Shown here: positions 51,869 to 60,959 of the stretch, one piece after another
Layout: the number at the start of each line of letters is the position of its first letter
How positions within the stretch are numbered: the first letter of the stretch is position 1
Source: G963669295 sp963669295
GTDB taxonomy: Bacteria; Bacteroidota; Bacteroidia; Flavobacteriales_D; CALLUQ01
Assembly (NCBI GenBank): GCA_963669295.1
Contig: OY769938.1
Coordinates: forward strand, 3,472,001 to 3,536,000
DNA: 64,000 nt
Direction of reading: 5' to 3'
Program-made: the position numbers and the translations under genes
The notes under the pieces: model-generated
Told to the model about the DNA's origin: nothing
The model's input: only the letters and a program-made list of their open reading frames with translations
The model's database searches: none

Positions 51869-53377
51869 ATGAATAAAGTCATTCTCTTTAACCCGCGTAG
51901 TGCCAATGCTAAGCACCGCATCCCCAATACCATCTTACAGGTGGGAGCTTCCATCTACAACAAGTACGAATTTGTATTTGTAGACGGTAACCTGGAACGC
52001 GACCCATGGGTGAAAATTGAAGCTTACCTGAAAACGGGTGAATACAAGTACTTTGGCACCACGGTAATGCCTGGTCCTCAGTTGAAGCAAGCCATTCCTT
52101 ACTCAAGAAAAATAAGAGAACAGTACCCTAACATCACTACCATTTGGGGCGGTTACTTTGCTTCCAATCAGTACAAGTCGGTCATTACCTCCTCGTTTGT
52201 TGATTATGTAGTAAATGGCCCGGGCGATGAAGCATTTCCGCAGCTGCTCGACGCACTGGAGCAAGGTACCCCACTAAACGACATCAAGAACCTGATCTTT
52301 TTAAAAGAGGGAGAAATTGTTAAAACGGCCAAGGCACACTTGTTCAATCAAGACGAACTGCCTCAATTGCCCTACGATTACCTCAATCGGTTTTACCCGG
52401 TGGAACGTTACTTTGGAAAAACATTTATGGGCAGCAAAACCATTTCTTACCATTCGAGTTTTGGGTGTCCTTTTACCTGTTCGTTTTGTGCTGTAGTGCC
52501 CATTTACAATGCGGCATGGAAAGGGAAATCGGCAGAAAATATTTACCGCGATGTGAAGTACCTCAAAGAAACCTATGGGGGCGATTCGGTAGAGTTTCAC
52601 GACAACAACTTCTTTACTTCTCGCAAGCGTGTGGTGGAGTTTGCAAAGCTCATGAAAGATGAAGGCATGCAATGGTGGGGAGAAGGGCGCATTGACACGC
52701 TCGATAAATATACCGACGACGATTTGGCCTTGATGCGGGAAGCAGGATGCAGGATGATTTTCTTTGGTGCTGAAACGGGCAACGACGACATCTTGAAGCA
52801 GATGGATAAAGGAGGCAAGCAAACAGCAGCACAAATCAAGTCGTTTGCAGCGCGGTTGCGCAAGTTCGACATCGTTCCCGAATACTCGTTTGTATTGGGC
52901 ATGCCGGCCGATACGCCTGAACAGGTGATGCGGCAAATCGACGACGACATTCGTTTCATCAAGGAAATAAAAGCCGTTAATCCCGATACGGAAATCATCA
53001 TTTACCTCTATAGCCCCGTGCCTACGGAAGGATCGGAGTTGTACGACCAAATCATCAAAGCGGGCTTCAGCTTTCCCGAGCAATTGGAAGATTGGCTCGA
53101 CCCTTCGTGGGAAAACTTCGACTTGCGCAAAAATCCTTTAACCCCATGGCTTACCCCAGCGATGGTAGACAAGGTGAAGAACTTCGAAACAGTATTGAAT
53201 GCCTATTACCCTACGGTATCCGATTTTAAACTGTCGAAATTTCAACGGGGAGTAATGCGCATGGCCTCCTCCATCCGGTACAAAAACAACTGGTATGGTT
53301 TTCCATACGACCTGAAAGCGTTGCAAAAGCTATGGCGCTACCGACAACCCGAAGTAGAAGGGTTTTACATGGAGTAA
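51869..53377 (+). CDS. B12-binding-domain radical SAM enzyme (copy 3)
   Basis: The 502-residue product is the third B12-type radical SAM protein. The N-terminal domain (about 1-160) is cobalamin-binding-like (YFGTTVMPGPQLKQAI, WGGYFASNQYKSVI and VVNGPGDEAFPQLL). The radical SAM Cys are Cys200, Cys204 and Cys207 in SFGCPFTCSFC. AGCRMIFFGAETGNDDILKQMDKG is the SAM-binding continuation. It differs more from copies 1 and 2 than they do from each other. It is followed after one base by a PrmC-like methyltransferase gene. Likely acts on another site of the same product or on another molecule. Confidence 0.9.
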   Translation: MNKVILFNPRSANAKHRIPNTILQVGASIYNKYEFVFVDGNLERDPWVKIEAYLKTGEYKYFGTTVMPGPQLKQAIPYSRKIREQYPNITTIWGGYFASNQYKSVITSSFVDYVVNGPGDEAFPQLLDALEQGTPLNDIKNLIFLKEGEIVKTAKAHLFNQDELPQLPYDYLNRFYPVERYFGKTFMGSKTISYHSSFGCPFTCSFCAVVPIYNAAWKGKSAENIYRDVKYLKETYGGDSVEFHDNNFFTSRKRVVEFAKLMKDEGMQWWGEGRIDTLDKYTDDDLALMREAGCRMIFFGAETGNDDILKQMDKGGKQTAAQIKSFAARLRKFDIVPEYSFVLGMPADTPEQVMRQIDDDIRFIKEIKAVNPDTEIIIYLYSPVPTEGSELYDQIIKAGFSFPEQLEDWLDPSWENFDLRKNPLTPWLTPAMVDKVKNFETVLNAYYPTVSDFKLSKFQRGVMRMASSIRYKNNWYGFPYDLKALQKLWRYRQPEVEGFYME

Positions 53378-53378
53378 T

Positions 53379-54047
53379 ATGGCATTGAGAAAGGCAGCAA
53401 AAAGAATCATTCACCCCATCTTAAAACCGGTGGCTTCGTGGTACTTCTCCAAAGAGCGGTCGTATCGGTACAAAAACATTCGCATTACAGTGCTGCCCGG
53501 TGTGTTTCATCCGCAATTGATTATAAGCACGCGCTTGTTGCTCCAGTTTTTGGAAGGAGAAGCATTGGAAGGATGTACCTTCTTAGAATTGGGCTGTGGC
53601 AGTGGCATCTTATCGGTGATGGCCGCACAAAAAGGGGCGTTTGTTACTGCTTCCGACATTAGTGAAAAGGCGGTGGAAAACGCATTGAAAAATGCGGCTA
53701 AAAATGAGGTGGAAGTACAAGGCGTACATTCTAACCTGTTTGAAGAATTACAGCTGACCTTCGATTACATTTTAGTGAACCCTCCCTACTACCCGAAACA
53801 ACCCCAACAAGAAAGTGAGTACGCGTGGTACTGTGGCGAAGAGTTTGAATATTTCCATCAGTTGTTTGCGCAATTGCCCGACCGTTTAGGGATAGATGCC
53901 AAAGTAATCATGATCCTTTCTGAAGATTGCGACCTAACTGGTATTCAAAACATTGCAGCAACCCACAATTTCGAATTCGAATTGCTGCAAGAGAAAAAAG
54001 TAGCAGGAGAACGCAATTTTATCTTCCGTATTAATAAGGTGGGTTAA
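53379..54047 (+). CDS. Class I methyltransferase with NPPY motif (paired with radical SAM copy 3)
   Basis: The 222-residue product has motif I CTFLELGCGSGILSVMAAQKG with the acidic residue in VTASDIS, and FDYILVNPPYYPKQPQQ, the (N/D)PPY motif seen in N-methyltransferases that act on Gln, Asn, adenine or small amines (PrmC, RsmC and related families). The N-terminal 50 residues (FSKERSYRYKNIRITVLPGVFHP) are typical of HemK-like small methyltransferases. It may be N-directed rather than O- or C-directed. Its start is two bases after the radical SAM stop. Confidence 0.8.
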   Translation: MALRKAAKRIIHPILKPVASWYFSKERSYRYKNIRITVLPGVFHPQLIISTRLLLQFLEGEALEGCTFLELGCGSGILSVMAAQKGAFVTASDISEKAVENALKNAAKNEVEVQGVHSNLFEELQLTFDYILVNPPYYPKQPQQESEYAWYCGEEFEYFHQLFAQLPDRLGIDAKVIMILSEDCDLTGIQNIAATHNFEFELLQEKKVAGERNFIFRINKVG

Positions 54048-54196
54048 GGCTGTAGGCCTTACAGCAAGCGAGGTTTTTGAAAACTCGTTAATAATTAAAA
54101 AGCGATTGTTGAAAAGTAATGGTTGTTCCGTCTCAACACGGGGGGTAAGATTCCTAATTTTAAACCTCTTAAACTTAATGCGTTACCCAACCTATA

Positions 54197-54961
54197 ATGA
54201 GATTATTGAAACCACTTATAGCAACCGTATTTGCAATAGCCATTGGTGTGTCGGCATTTGCACAAGGTTTTGAAGACCTGGAAGAGTTGTACCAGAAAGA
54301 AAAATACGCTCGATTAGAGTTCAAGGCCTACAACTATTCGGTAAAGGAAAACACCAAGCGCGAACCATTGCCTTATTTGTACATGGCGATGGCCAATCTC
54401 GAAATTTATAAGAGTCCTGAATACGAAACCAAGCACATGGAAATTTATCCTCGTGCATTTAAAGATGCGATGCGCAATGCGGGCAAGTTTCGTAAGAAAG
54501 ACAAGAAAAACTTGCACAGCGATGCACACCCTGAGTTCTTTGTTGAACTGAAGGAAATGATGATTGCTGATGCAGAGCAGCATTATGCCAATAAGAAATA
54601 CAGCAAGGCCTTGTACAATTACAAGCAAATGACTGTTTTTGATAAAGACAATCAAGTGGCCTGGTTGATGAAGGCGGTTTGTGAAATGCAGTTAAAGCGC
54701 GATACCGAAGCGCAGCGTACTTTTCAAACAGCCATGTCGAAACCCAATGCCATGGAGTTTTTTAACCAATTGCCACAAAGCCAGCAAGACATCTTAAGAG
54801 AAGGATTGCTGTCGTATTCTACCACCTTGATTGAAAGTGGGCTGAAAGATTCGGCCATGAGTACCATTGATGTGGGCATTGTGTATTTTGAAAATGATGA
54901 AGATTTTCAGGCACGAGCCGAGGAAGCAAGAGGGTTGGAAGAAACACAAGAACAACCGTAA
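54197..54961 (+). CDS. Exported TPR-like protein
   Basis: The 254-residue product has a signal peptide (MRLLKPLIATVFAIAIGVSAFAQ). The mature part is helical with tetratricopeptide-like units: DLEELYQKEKYARLEFKAYNYS, ADAEQHYANKKYSKALYNYKQMTVFDKDNQVAW (A, Y, A and L positions of a TPR) and VDIGIVYFENDED-like end. Periplasmic TPR proteins usually act as scaffolds. A strong terminator lies 25 bases after the stop. Function unknown. Confidence 0.65.
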   Translation: MRLLKPLIATVFAIAIGVSAFAQGFEDLEELYQKEKYARLEFKAYNYSVKENTKREPLPYLYMAMANLEIYKSPEYETKHMEIYPRAFKDAMRNAGKFRKKDKKNLHSDAHPEFFVELKEMMIADAEQHYANKKYSKALYNYKQMTVFDKDNQVAWLMKAVCEMQLKRDTEAQRTFQTAMSKPNAMEFFNQLPQSQQDILREGLLSYSTTLIESGLKDSAMSTIDVGIVYFENDEDFQARAEEARGLEETQEQP

Positions 54962-54985
54962 ATATTTTCTGCTATCGTTATAAAG

Positions 54986-55024
54986 AGAGCCGTTCTGCAG
55001 GGGTGCAACGGCTCTTTTTTTTTG
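54986..55024 (+). terminator. Strong rho-independent terminator, abutting a start codon
   Basis: AGAGCCGTT (54986-54994) and AACGGCTCT (55007-55015) form a nine-pair stem with an inner TGCA/TGCA extension, followed by nine T. The T-run ends seven bases before the next ATG at 55032. Confidence 0.85.
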
Positions 55025-55031
55025 AAATGTT

Positions 55032-55724
55032 ATGAAGAAGATCAATTGGAAAAACCACCTTATTGAGGTGTTGGTCGTCATCATTGGGGTATCCATTGCC
55101 TTTGCACTCAACAATTGGAAAGAGCAAGGCGACCAGGAGGAGCAAGAACGGATCTATCTCGAAAGTTTGCGTTCCGACATCGAATCAGACATTGAACAAT
55201 TGGATAGTTTGATGAGCAATTGTAAACGGATAAGTGCCTCGCATGCGCGGTTGCTGTACTTCCTAAAAAACGAACCTGCTTCCCCCGATTCATTGTTTAC
55301 GCACACCATTATGCTGTTTGCCCTGCCCGACTTCCAGGCCAATGTGGTAACCTACGATGCGTTAAAGAGCTCTGGCGACTTGCGTTTGATCAATTCTTTT
55401 GGCTTGAAAAAAGCAATTTTTGAAACCTACCAACGCTATGGCACCATCGAGCAGTTGGAGCAAATATTGCTCGACAACATGCACCAGGTATCAGCTCCTT
55501 ACTTATTGGATCATTTCGATTACGATGTATTTCAGTTTACCGGGGTTGCTGATGCTGCGGTGAAGGCAGAGGTAATGGCATTTTTGATGAATGATCGGAA
55601 ATTTAAAAACCTCGTGTATGCGAACAATGGTTTTATCTATTCCATTACCGCCCATTACAACAAGGCGAAACAACGGTGCATTGCACTAAAGGCAACACTG
55701 GATGCTGAAATAGCGAAGAAATAG
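55032..55724 (+). CDS. DUF6090-like membrane-anchored protein
   Basis: The 230-residue product starts MKKINWKNHLIEVLVVIIGV, with one N-terminal membrane segment running to about residue 27 and the typical IAFALNNWKEQ end of that segment, as in the DUF6090 family. The remaining residues are helical (YLESLRSDIESDIEQLDSLM). The final 15 codons lie within the left 74-base direct repeat that bounds the following island. Its start codon is only seven bases after a strong terminator. Function unknown. Confidence 0.75.
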   Translation: MKKINWKNHLIEVLVVIIGVSIAFALNNWKEQGDQEEQERIYLESLRSDIESDIEQLDSLMSNCKRISASHARLLYFLKNEPASPDSLFTHTIMLFALPDFQANVVTYDALKSSGDLRLINSFGLKKAIFETYQRYGTIEQLEQILLDNMHQVSAPYLLDHFDYDVFQFTGVADAAVKAEVMAFLMNDRKFKNLVYANNGFIYSITAHYNKAKQRCIALKATLDAEIAKK

Positions 55725-55753
55725 CTATTCGGGTGCGCGGATGTGATCGTAAC
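55680..55753 (+). repeat. 74-base direct repeat, left copy
   Basis: Identical to 62331-62404 except one base (GGCAAC here, GGCAGC there). It spans the last 15 codons of the DUF6090-like gene and 29 bases beyond, which equal the last bases of the GT39 gene seen in the right copy. The two copies bound an island of about 6.6 kb. Confidence 0.9.
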
Positions 55754-56339
55754 AAGCTGCTCCATTCATTTGCTGAACTTAACCTTTTCAATCAACCAAT
55801 CAATTCCCAGGGCACCAGGAAATAAAGTGAATGATAATTCCTTTGTGAAACATATTGACTGTGATTGCTGAACATGGCTTTATCAGTTGGTTGTTTAGTG
55901 TGATTCATATGGAAACTAGTTGATTTTCAGTATTTAAAAGCGCTCTTTTTTAGGTTTTCGATCAACCCAAGTGAAACTCAATTTTTATTATTTCGTTCAA
56001 TAATGTAACCGTATAAAGTCGGTAATAGTAAGTGGGGGGTAATTCAAGGTTTTTAAATGTGTACCAATACTTCGTTAGCAGGAGGTAAGCCACGAATGTC
56101 TTTTTAACGAAACAATAAAGGCTTTAAAGCTCTCTAAGCCAGATGGACGACTGTTCTACGCTTTTTCATGTCTTAACAAACGAAGACTGTTTTTTAACAT
56201 CAAATTATTTTGACTTGCCAATTTCTTGTGCGTAATAATACGGGTTTTAGTTGTTGCGATCTTAATCAATTTGCTAAAAGAAATGTAGTGAACGACTGCT
56301 AATTTGACTTCACTATTAATAATTACTAAAACAATAACT

Positions 56340-57830
56340 ATGAAAACAGATAATCTACTTAGGAAATTAGCAGCCCTCTTAATGACATTTTTATTCTTAA
56401 CGGTCCTTTCCATTCCTATTCTCGGCCAAAACAATGATAATTCCCTACCCCAAACCGGAAATGTTGGCGTTGGAACAACCACGCCAAGTTGTAAACTACA
56501 GGTAGCTGGAGCATCAGAGTTTGATTCTACTGCTATTTTTAAAGATTCTGTGAAGATTGAAAGCGATTTGATGATTAAAGAGAATGTTCATCTTTTTGGC
56601 AATTTCTATTACGAGTTGTTTAGCGCAACAATAGGTAAATATCGATTGTTGCACATTGATGATAATGGCAAAGTAGATGTTGCCCCAAACCTATACACAA
56701 GCCCGAACTATGCCTTGGAGATTGACGGTAACCTGTTGGTAAATGGAAATCTTGACTATAATGTATTAAGAGCTAACCGTCTTGCTCCCATTGATAGTAT
56801 TCTTGCTCTTGGTGATAGTACAGTTTTTTTCAATGCTAACTACAATCGTTTTTATGCAGACCTTAATGGAGTATTTAAAGGTATTGGCATAGGTGAGAAT
56901 ACTATTGCAAGGGGGAATAATTCAACTGCAATTGGCAATCAAAGTATAGTAGATCAATATGCAGATGACGCTCATGTAATGGGTAAGTTCGTAAGGGCTG
57001 AAGGAACCGCAGATAACAGTTATACCTTTGGTTCAGGAGTGAATTATGGTATCCCATTATCTAATCCTTACGCCAATTCATTTTATGTGGGTTTTGAGAA
57101 TGAAATAGCTTTTGTTTCCAGAAAAACGAACAACGGAGATATTCGTTTCGGGATAGGTACAGCAGACCCCATTACAAAATTACATGTTGATGGTAATGTA
57201 GCAATGGGCAAATTAGGATTAAACTTCCGAATGGGATGTGATTCTACCAATGGAGTTATTGACCTATTTTCTCCAAATAGATTAGACAACATTTTAATTT
57301 CATACTACGACCCACATGATGTACATATTGGAAATCCTGCCCCACAGGGCAAAGCCAACCTTAAGGTCAATGGTAAAGTTGGGATCAATACTGATACTCC
57401 TTTGTCTATGCAGGACCACATTTTAGAGATAGGTTCTGCAGGGTCACAAAAGGCCATAGTTATTCGAAACACGTTGGACAATGGAACTGAAAATTTTGCC
57501 ATCACCGGAACGGGAACAGTATACATACGTGAGATGTATGCCAAAACAGGTACTTTTCCTGATTATGTTTTTGAGGATGATTACAGTCTTTTTTCCCTAT
57601 CTGAATTAGAGTTGTATATAAACGAGCATGGGCACCTTCCAGGTATTCCGACTCAAGCTGAAGTAAGAGCTAATGAAGATCGATTTAATGTTGGTCAAGT
57701 GGTAATTAAGCAACTGGAAAAGATTGAAGAATTAACCTTGTACACTATTGAACAAGATAAACAGATCAAAGAACTTCAAGGACAGTTAGAGCAATTACAA
57801 AATATAGTTGGACAATTAAACAATAAGTAA
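56340..57830 (+). CDS. Adhesin/tail-fibre-like protein with C-terminal coiled coil
   Basis: The 496-residue product has a signal peptide (LLMTFLFLTVLSIPILGQ) followed by repeating short motifs typical of Bacteroidota surface and tail-fibre-type proteins: NVGVGTTTPSCKLQVAGASE, IGTADPITKLHVDGNVAMG and VGINTDTPLSM. A middle section (NSTAIGNQSIVDQYADDAHV) is reminiscent of trimeric-adhesin stalk repeats. The C-terminal domain (LSELELYINEHGHLPGIPTQ, then FNVGQVVIKQLEKIEELTL and a coiled coil) is the common endosialidase-chaperone-like end of this group. It may be surface-displayed with the glycoside hydrolase encoded just downstream. The start at 56340 places the signal at the N-terminus. Confidence 0.8.
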   Translation: MKTDNLLRKLAALLMTFLFLTVLSIPILGQNNDNSLPQTGNVGVGTTTPSCKLQVAGASEFDSTAIFKDSVKIESDLMIKENVHLFGNFYYELFSATIGKYRLLHIDDNGKVDVAPNLYTSPNYALEIDGNLLVNGNLDYNVLRANRLAPIDSILALGDSTVFFNANYNRFYADLNGVFKGIGIGENTIARGNNSTAIGNQSIVDQYADDAHVMGKFVRAEGTADNSYTFGSGVNYGIPLSNPYANSFYVGFENEIAFVSRKTNNGDIRFGIGTADPITKLHVDGNVAMGKLGLNFRMGCDSTNGVIDLFSPNRLDNILISYYDPHDVHIGNPAPQGKANLKVNGKVGINTDTPLSMQDHILEIGSAGSQKAIVIRNTLDNGTENFAITGTGTVYIREMYAKTGTFPDYVFEDDYSLFSLSELELYINEHGHLPGIPTQAEVRANEDRFNVGQVVIKQLEKIEELTLYTIEQDKQIKELQGQLEQLQNIVGQLNNK

Positions 57831-57831
57831 G

Positions 57832-60363
57832 ATGAAAAGCATGAGATACACGGCATTTTTAGTCGTTGCAATGCTTTTTCATTGTTTAACGGTTAATGCT
57901 CAATGGGTACAACTTCCCTGTACAGAAGTAACCCCACAGCTTACGGCAAGTCCCATAGCCGTGGTAGGTGGTTACAATTGCATTGAAGCTCCAAAAAACG
58001 GAAGCATGATTACTATTGATGCTTCACACACCCTTGATTATGTAGCGGAGAAATATATCCACATTAAAGAAGGATTTTCGGTAGAACGTAAAAATGGATT
58101 TAATCAATTCCATGTTTATCTGCGTGATAATGATTACGACATTGTACAATATTATCCTCTGGCTACTCCTGGACAGGTCGATCAATTTGACCTATTAGAA
58201 TTGGGGTTTTCGTTTGGAGATAGTATTAATCAATTGTTTCAGGATTTCATTAATGGAGATGGGGGATTAAACCCGTTTGATACTGCTGATATTGATATAA
58301 CAACTACAGTAACAGCACCTGATGGTTCGCAACGATATATTTACGGATTCTATTATGAGCCATATGTCAGAGGCAATAGCAATTGGACAAAGGATACCAC
58401 AAGTCACAATTTTAGGCTGCGCTTTGCGCCTGATCAGGTTGGTCATTACAAATTTGACGTAGCTGTTACAATAGATGCAAATACAACTTTATATGCCAAC
58501 CCTTTTGTAATTGAAAGTCTTGAATCAAGCAATGATGGATTCGTGTTATTTGAGGATGGCGTTGGCGATGGTAAATACTTTCATTTTCTTGGAAGTGGCA
58601 AGACATTTTTCCCAGTTGGAGAAAATATGGCATGGTCAACCGAAAACAATTTAACACCATCAAACATGCAACAATTACATCATTGGATGCAACAGCTAGC
58701 TTCGGAGAAAGGAAATTTTATACGGTTAGGTATGACTCCTGGTTTCTTAGGGTTGGAGTGGGAAGAACTAGGAAATTATGCAACAGTAGTTCCTGCCGGA
58801 GGTGTTGGCCCTGCTCATTCTCGCATGGCAAAGGCATGGGAAATGGATAATACAGTCAATATAGCCAAGGATTTAGGTATATATATTAATCTAACAATGG
58901 ATTGGCATGATATATATACTACAGGACAATGGCCTGCTTCATGGAATGATAACCCATATAAAACTTTACCTTCAGTTTTTGAACCAATTGACGTTTTCAG
59001 GGATGGGAGTACCAGGGAGTACTATAAGAGAAGATTTCGATATATTGAAGCCCGATGGGGATATTCAACACAAATCGTAGCTTACGATTTCATGAATGAA
59101 GTAGATAATGCCTTGACGGATTATAATGATAACAATAATAGTCAAAGCCGAGGAGTATTCAACAATTGGATGGAAGACATGAAAAGTTATCTACGTGAAT
59201 GGATAAGAGAACCTTATCACCTTGTTACAGTTAGTTTGGGAGAAGGGGAAGGCAATCAAATTCAAAATAAAGCTTTTACTGTGGCTGAAGCTCCTGTTAT
59301 TCACCAATACGGGCGAGAACTTGAGGAGAATTATGGTAGAAGATGGCGAAAAACAAGGCGATTGCGTAATCATAATGTGACACAGGATAAACCTATAATG
59401 TACCAAGAATTTGGAATGAATACCAATCCATTAGGCGATGCATGTAACCCCATTCAATTTCATAATTCAATATGGTCAACCGCGTTGAGTGGTAATGCAG
59501 GGTGTGCCCAAGTATGGTGGTGGGATAATGCAATTCATCAACAAGGGTACTTTTTTGAATTTAGGCCATTAGCTGTATTTTTTGAGAATGAGCAAATGCA
59601 CAATTTGGAATGGGATGTGAAACGCTGGACAGATGGCTTTTTTATGCCTTGGGATGCATTTTGGTTCAGTGATTATGAAGCATATTATTTACGTGAAGGT
59701 CAAGATCGAGTATTGGGATTTGTTCATAATTTATCACAGTTTTGGGCAAACTATTATGACACAGATCCATGTCTTCAAAATTTGATGGACAATGATTCGG
59801 AGTATGCTTACTCAACATATTATAAAAGGCAGCCGCAATCCCTCTCAGGTGATAAGATAAGAATAACTGGATTACGGAGTAGCGGAATTTTCAATCAACG
59901 TAATTATCGAATAGAGTGGTACAACACAAATTATCCCGGTGGCCATGTTCCGATGTATGATGCTTCAGATAATGCTAGTTTTACAGGAGTTTGTCGCTTT
60001 ACAATACCACCAACTAACTCTACTCATACTGATTGGGCGTTTAAAATATACTATAACGGCACACGAAGTTTGACACAGAATCAAGAAGGTGAATCCATCC
60101 AAATTGAAGAACAAGAGCAAAAAGTAACTTATATCCTTTACCCTAATCCTAATAATGGACAGTTTACTTTGAAAGTTGATGGAAAGCTAGAAAATGAACT
60201 GACGATTGAAGTTTACGACATTATGGGTAAATTGGTGTTTTTTAAGGAACATATTGTCAATGTATCCACGCTTATCAATCTAACGGAAAATAAAAGTGGT
60301 ATGTATCTTGTTAGAATTGTAGATGGAGACTTGATAACCACTAAAAAGGTCATTTTGAAATGA
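57832..60363 (+). CDS. T9SS-exported glycoside hydrolase (clan A-like, DUF5060)
   Basis: The 843-residue product has a signal peptide (ends LTVNAQ), an N-terminal region of about 100 residues, a DUF5060-like beta-sandwich (about 130-235) and a TIM-barrel of glycoside-hydrolase clan A type. The putative acid/base is Glu423 in VAYDFMNEVDNAL and the nucleophile Glu526 in PIMYQEFGMN, 103 residues apart as in this clan. The C-terminal 80 residues (ILYPNPNNGQFTLKV ... GMYLVRIVDGDLITTKKVIL) are a type A T9SS sorting domain, so the enzyme is secreted and displayed. Polysaccharide substrate unknown. The stop overlaps the next start by four bases. Confidence 0.88.
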   Translation: MKSMRYTAFLVVAMLFHCLTVNAQWVQLPCTEVTPQLTASPIAVVGGYNCIEAPKNGSMITIDASHTLDYVAEKYIHIKEGFSVERKNGFNQFHVYLRDNDYDIVQYYPLATPGQVDQFDLLELGFSFGDSINQLFQDFINGDGGLNPFDTADIDITTTVTAPDGSQRYIYGFYYEPYVRGNSNWTKDTTSHNFRLRFAPDQVGHYKFDVAVTIDANTTLYANPFVIESLESSNDGFVLFEDGVGDGKYFHFLGSGKTFFPVGENMAWSTENNLTPSNMQQLHHWMQQLASEKGNFIRLGMTPGFLGLEWEELGNYATVVPAGGVGPAHSRMAKAWEMDNTVNIAKDLGIYINLTMDWHDIYTTGQWPASWNDNPYKTLPSVFEPIDVFRDGSTREYYKRRFRYIEARWGYSTQIVAYDFMNEVDNALTDYNDNNNSQSRGVFNNWMEDMKSYLREWIREPYHLVTVSLGEGEGNQIQNKAFTVAEAPVIHQYGRELEENYGRRWRKTRRLRNHNVTQDKPIMYQEFGMNTNPLGDACNPIQFHNSIWSTALSGNAGCAQVWWWDNAIHQQGYFFEFRPLAVFFENEQMHNLEWDVKRWTDGFFMPWDAFWFSDYEAYYLREGQDRVLGFVHNLSQFWANYYDTDPCLQNLMDNDSEYAYSTYYKRQPQSLSGDKIRITGLRSSGIFNQRNYRIEWYNTNYPGGHVPMYDASDNASFTGVCRFTIPPTNSTHTDWAFKIYYNGTRSLTQNQEGESIQIEEQEQKVTYILYPNPNNGQFTLKVDGKLENELTIEVYDIMGKLVFFKEHIVNVSTLINLTENKSGMYLVRIVDGDLITTKKVILK

Positions 60364-60956
60364 TCGATAAAAAAACCATAGTATTTATAGTAACTTATCT
60401 GTTATCTATTCAGGTAATCCATTCGCAAGATCGATTTGGACTGCCTGAATTGGGTATTCCCTTTGAGTTAGCCCTCATGAAAAGTGATATTACTGGTGAA
60501 TACTATTCATTAGGGATGGGGACACAGTTTAGAAAACATCTACTTTATGGTGGTATAAAAGGCCGATTGGGTGCTGAACCTTATAATGGTAGTTTTATAT
60601 CATATTCGGAGGAAGACCCGCCAAGCATGTTTGGCTATTATATAGGATACAAGTTCTTCCTCATTAAGGCAGGGAGATTTAAACCTTATTTAGGAGGAGA
60701 GATGAGTCGTCTAAATGCTCCATATCTTACGAACGTATCTAAGAATTCAACGCCTTACTTTCGTCCTTTAAACAATGCTATAATAGAAACCTATTACATG
60801 GTGGGTGTTCGAGGGCAGGTTACTAATGATATACACGGTTTCGTAGAGTTTGGAAATGGGGGCTATTCATTTACAAGGGATTTTAACAGGCCACCTGGTG
60901 GCAATTCCTTTTTTTTTAGAATCGGTGTAGGCTACAACCTCAGCCTTTATGAATAA
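60360..60956 (+). CDS. Exported small outer-membrane-barrel-like protein
   Basis: The 198-residue product has a signal peptide (VFIVTYLLSIQVIHSQ). The mature part alternates Gly/Tyr/Phe in strand-like spacing (GIKGRLGAEPYNGSFI, FMVGVRGQV-like YYMVGVRGQVTNDIHG) and ends FFFRIGVGYNLSLYE, a C-terminal aromatic strand as in small outer-membrane barrels. Overlaps the hydrolase gene by four bases and is followed after three bases by the propeller gene. Perhaps a membrane partner of those two (inference). Confidence 0.65.
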   Translation: MIDKKTIVFIVTYLLSIQVIHSQDRFGLPELGIPFELALMKSDITGEYYSLGMGTQFRKHLLYGGIKGRLGAEPYNGSFISYSEEDPPSMFGYYIGYKFFLIKAGRFKPYLGGEMSRLNAPYLTNVSKNSTPYFRPLNNAIIETYYMVGVRGQVTNDIHGFVEFGNGGYSFTRDFNRPPGGNSFFFRIGVGYNLSLYE

Positions 60957-60959
60957 ATT

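Noticed and set aside
54049..54065. Hairpin GCTGTA/TACAGC after the last methyltransferase
   Set aside because: Six pairs with a short T-run several bases away; too weak for a terminator call.
55766..55876. Minus-strand frame ending SFTLFPGALGIDWLIEKVKF
   Set aside because: It reads like a protein C-terminus, but only about 37 codons are open with no start, and it lies just inside the island edge. It may be a remnant; not enough to call.
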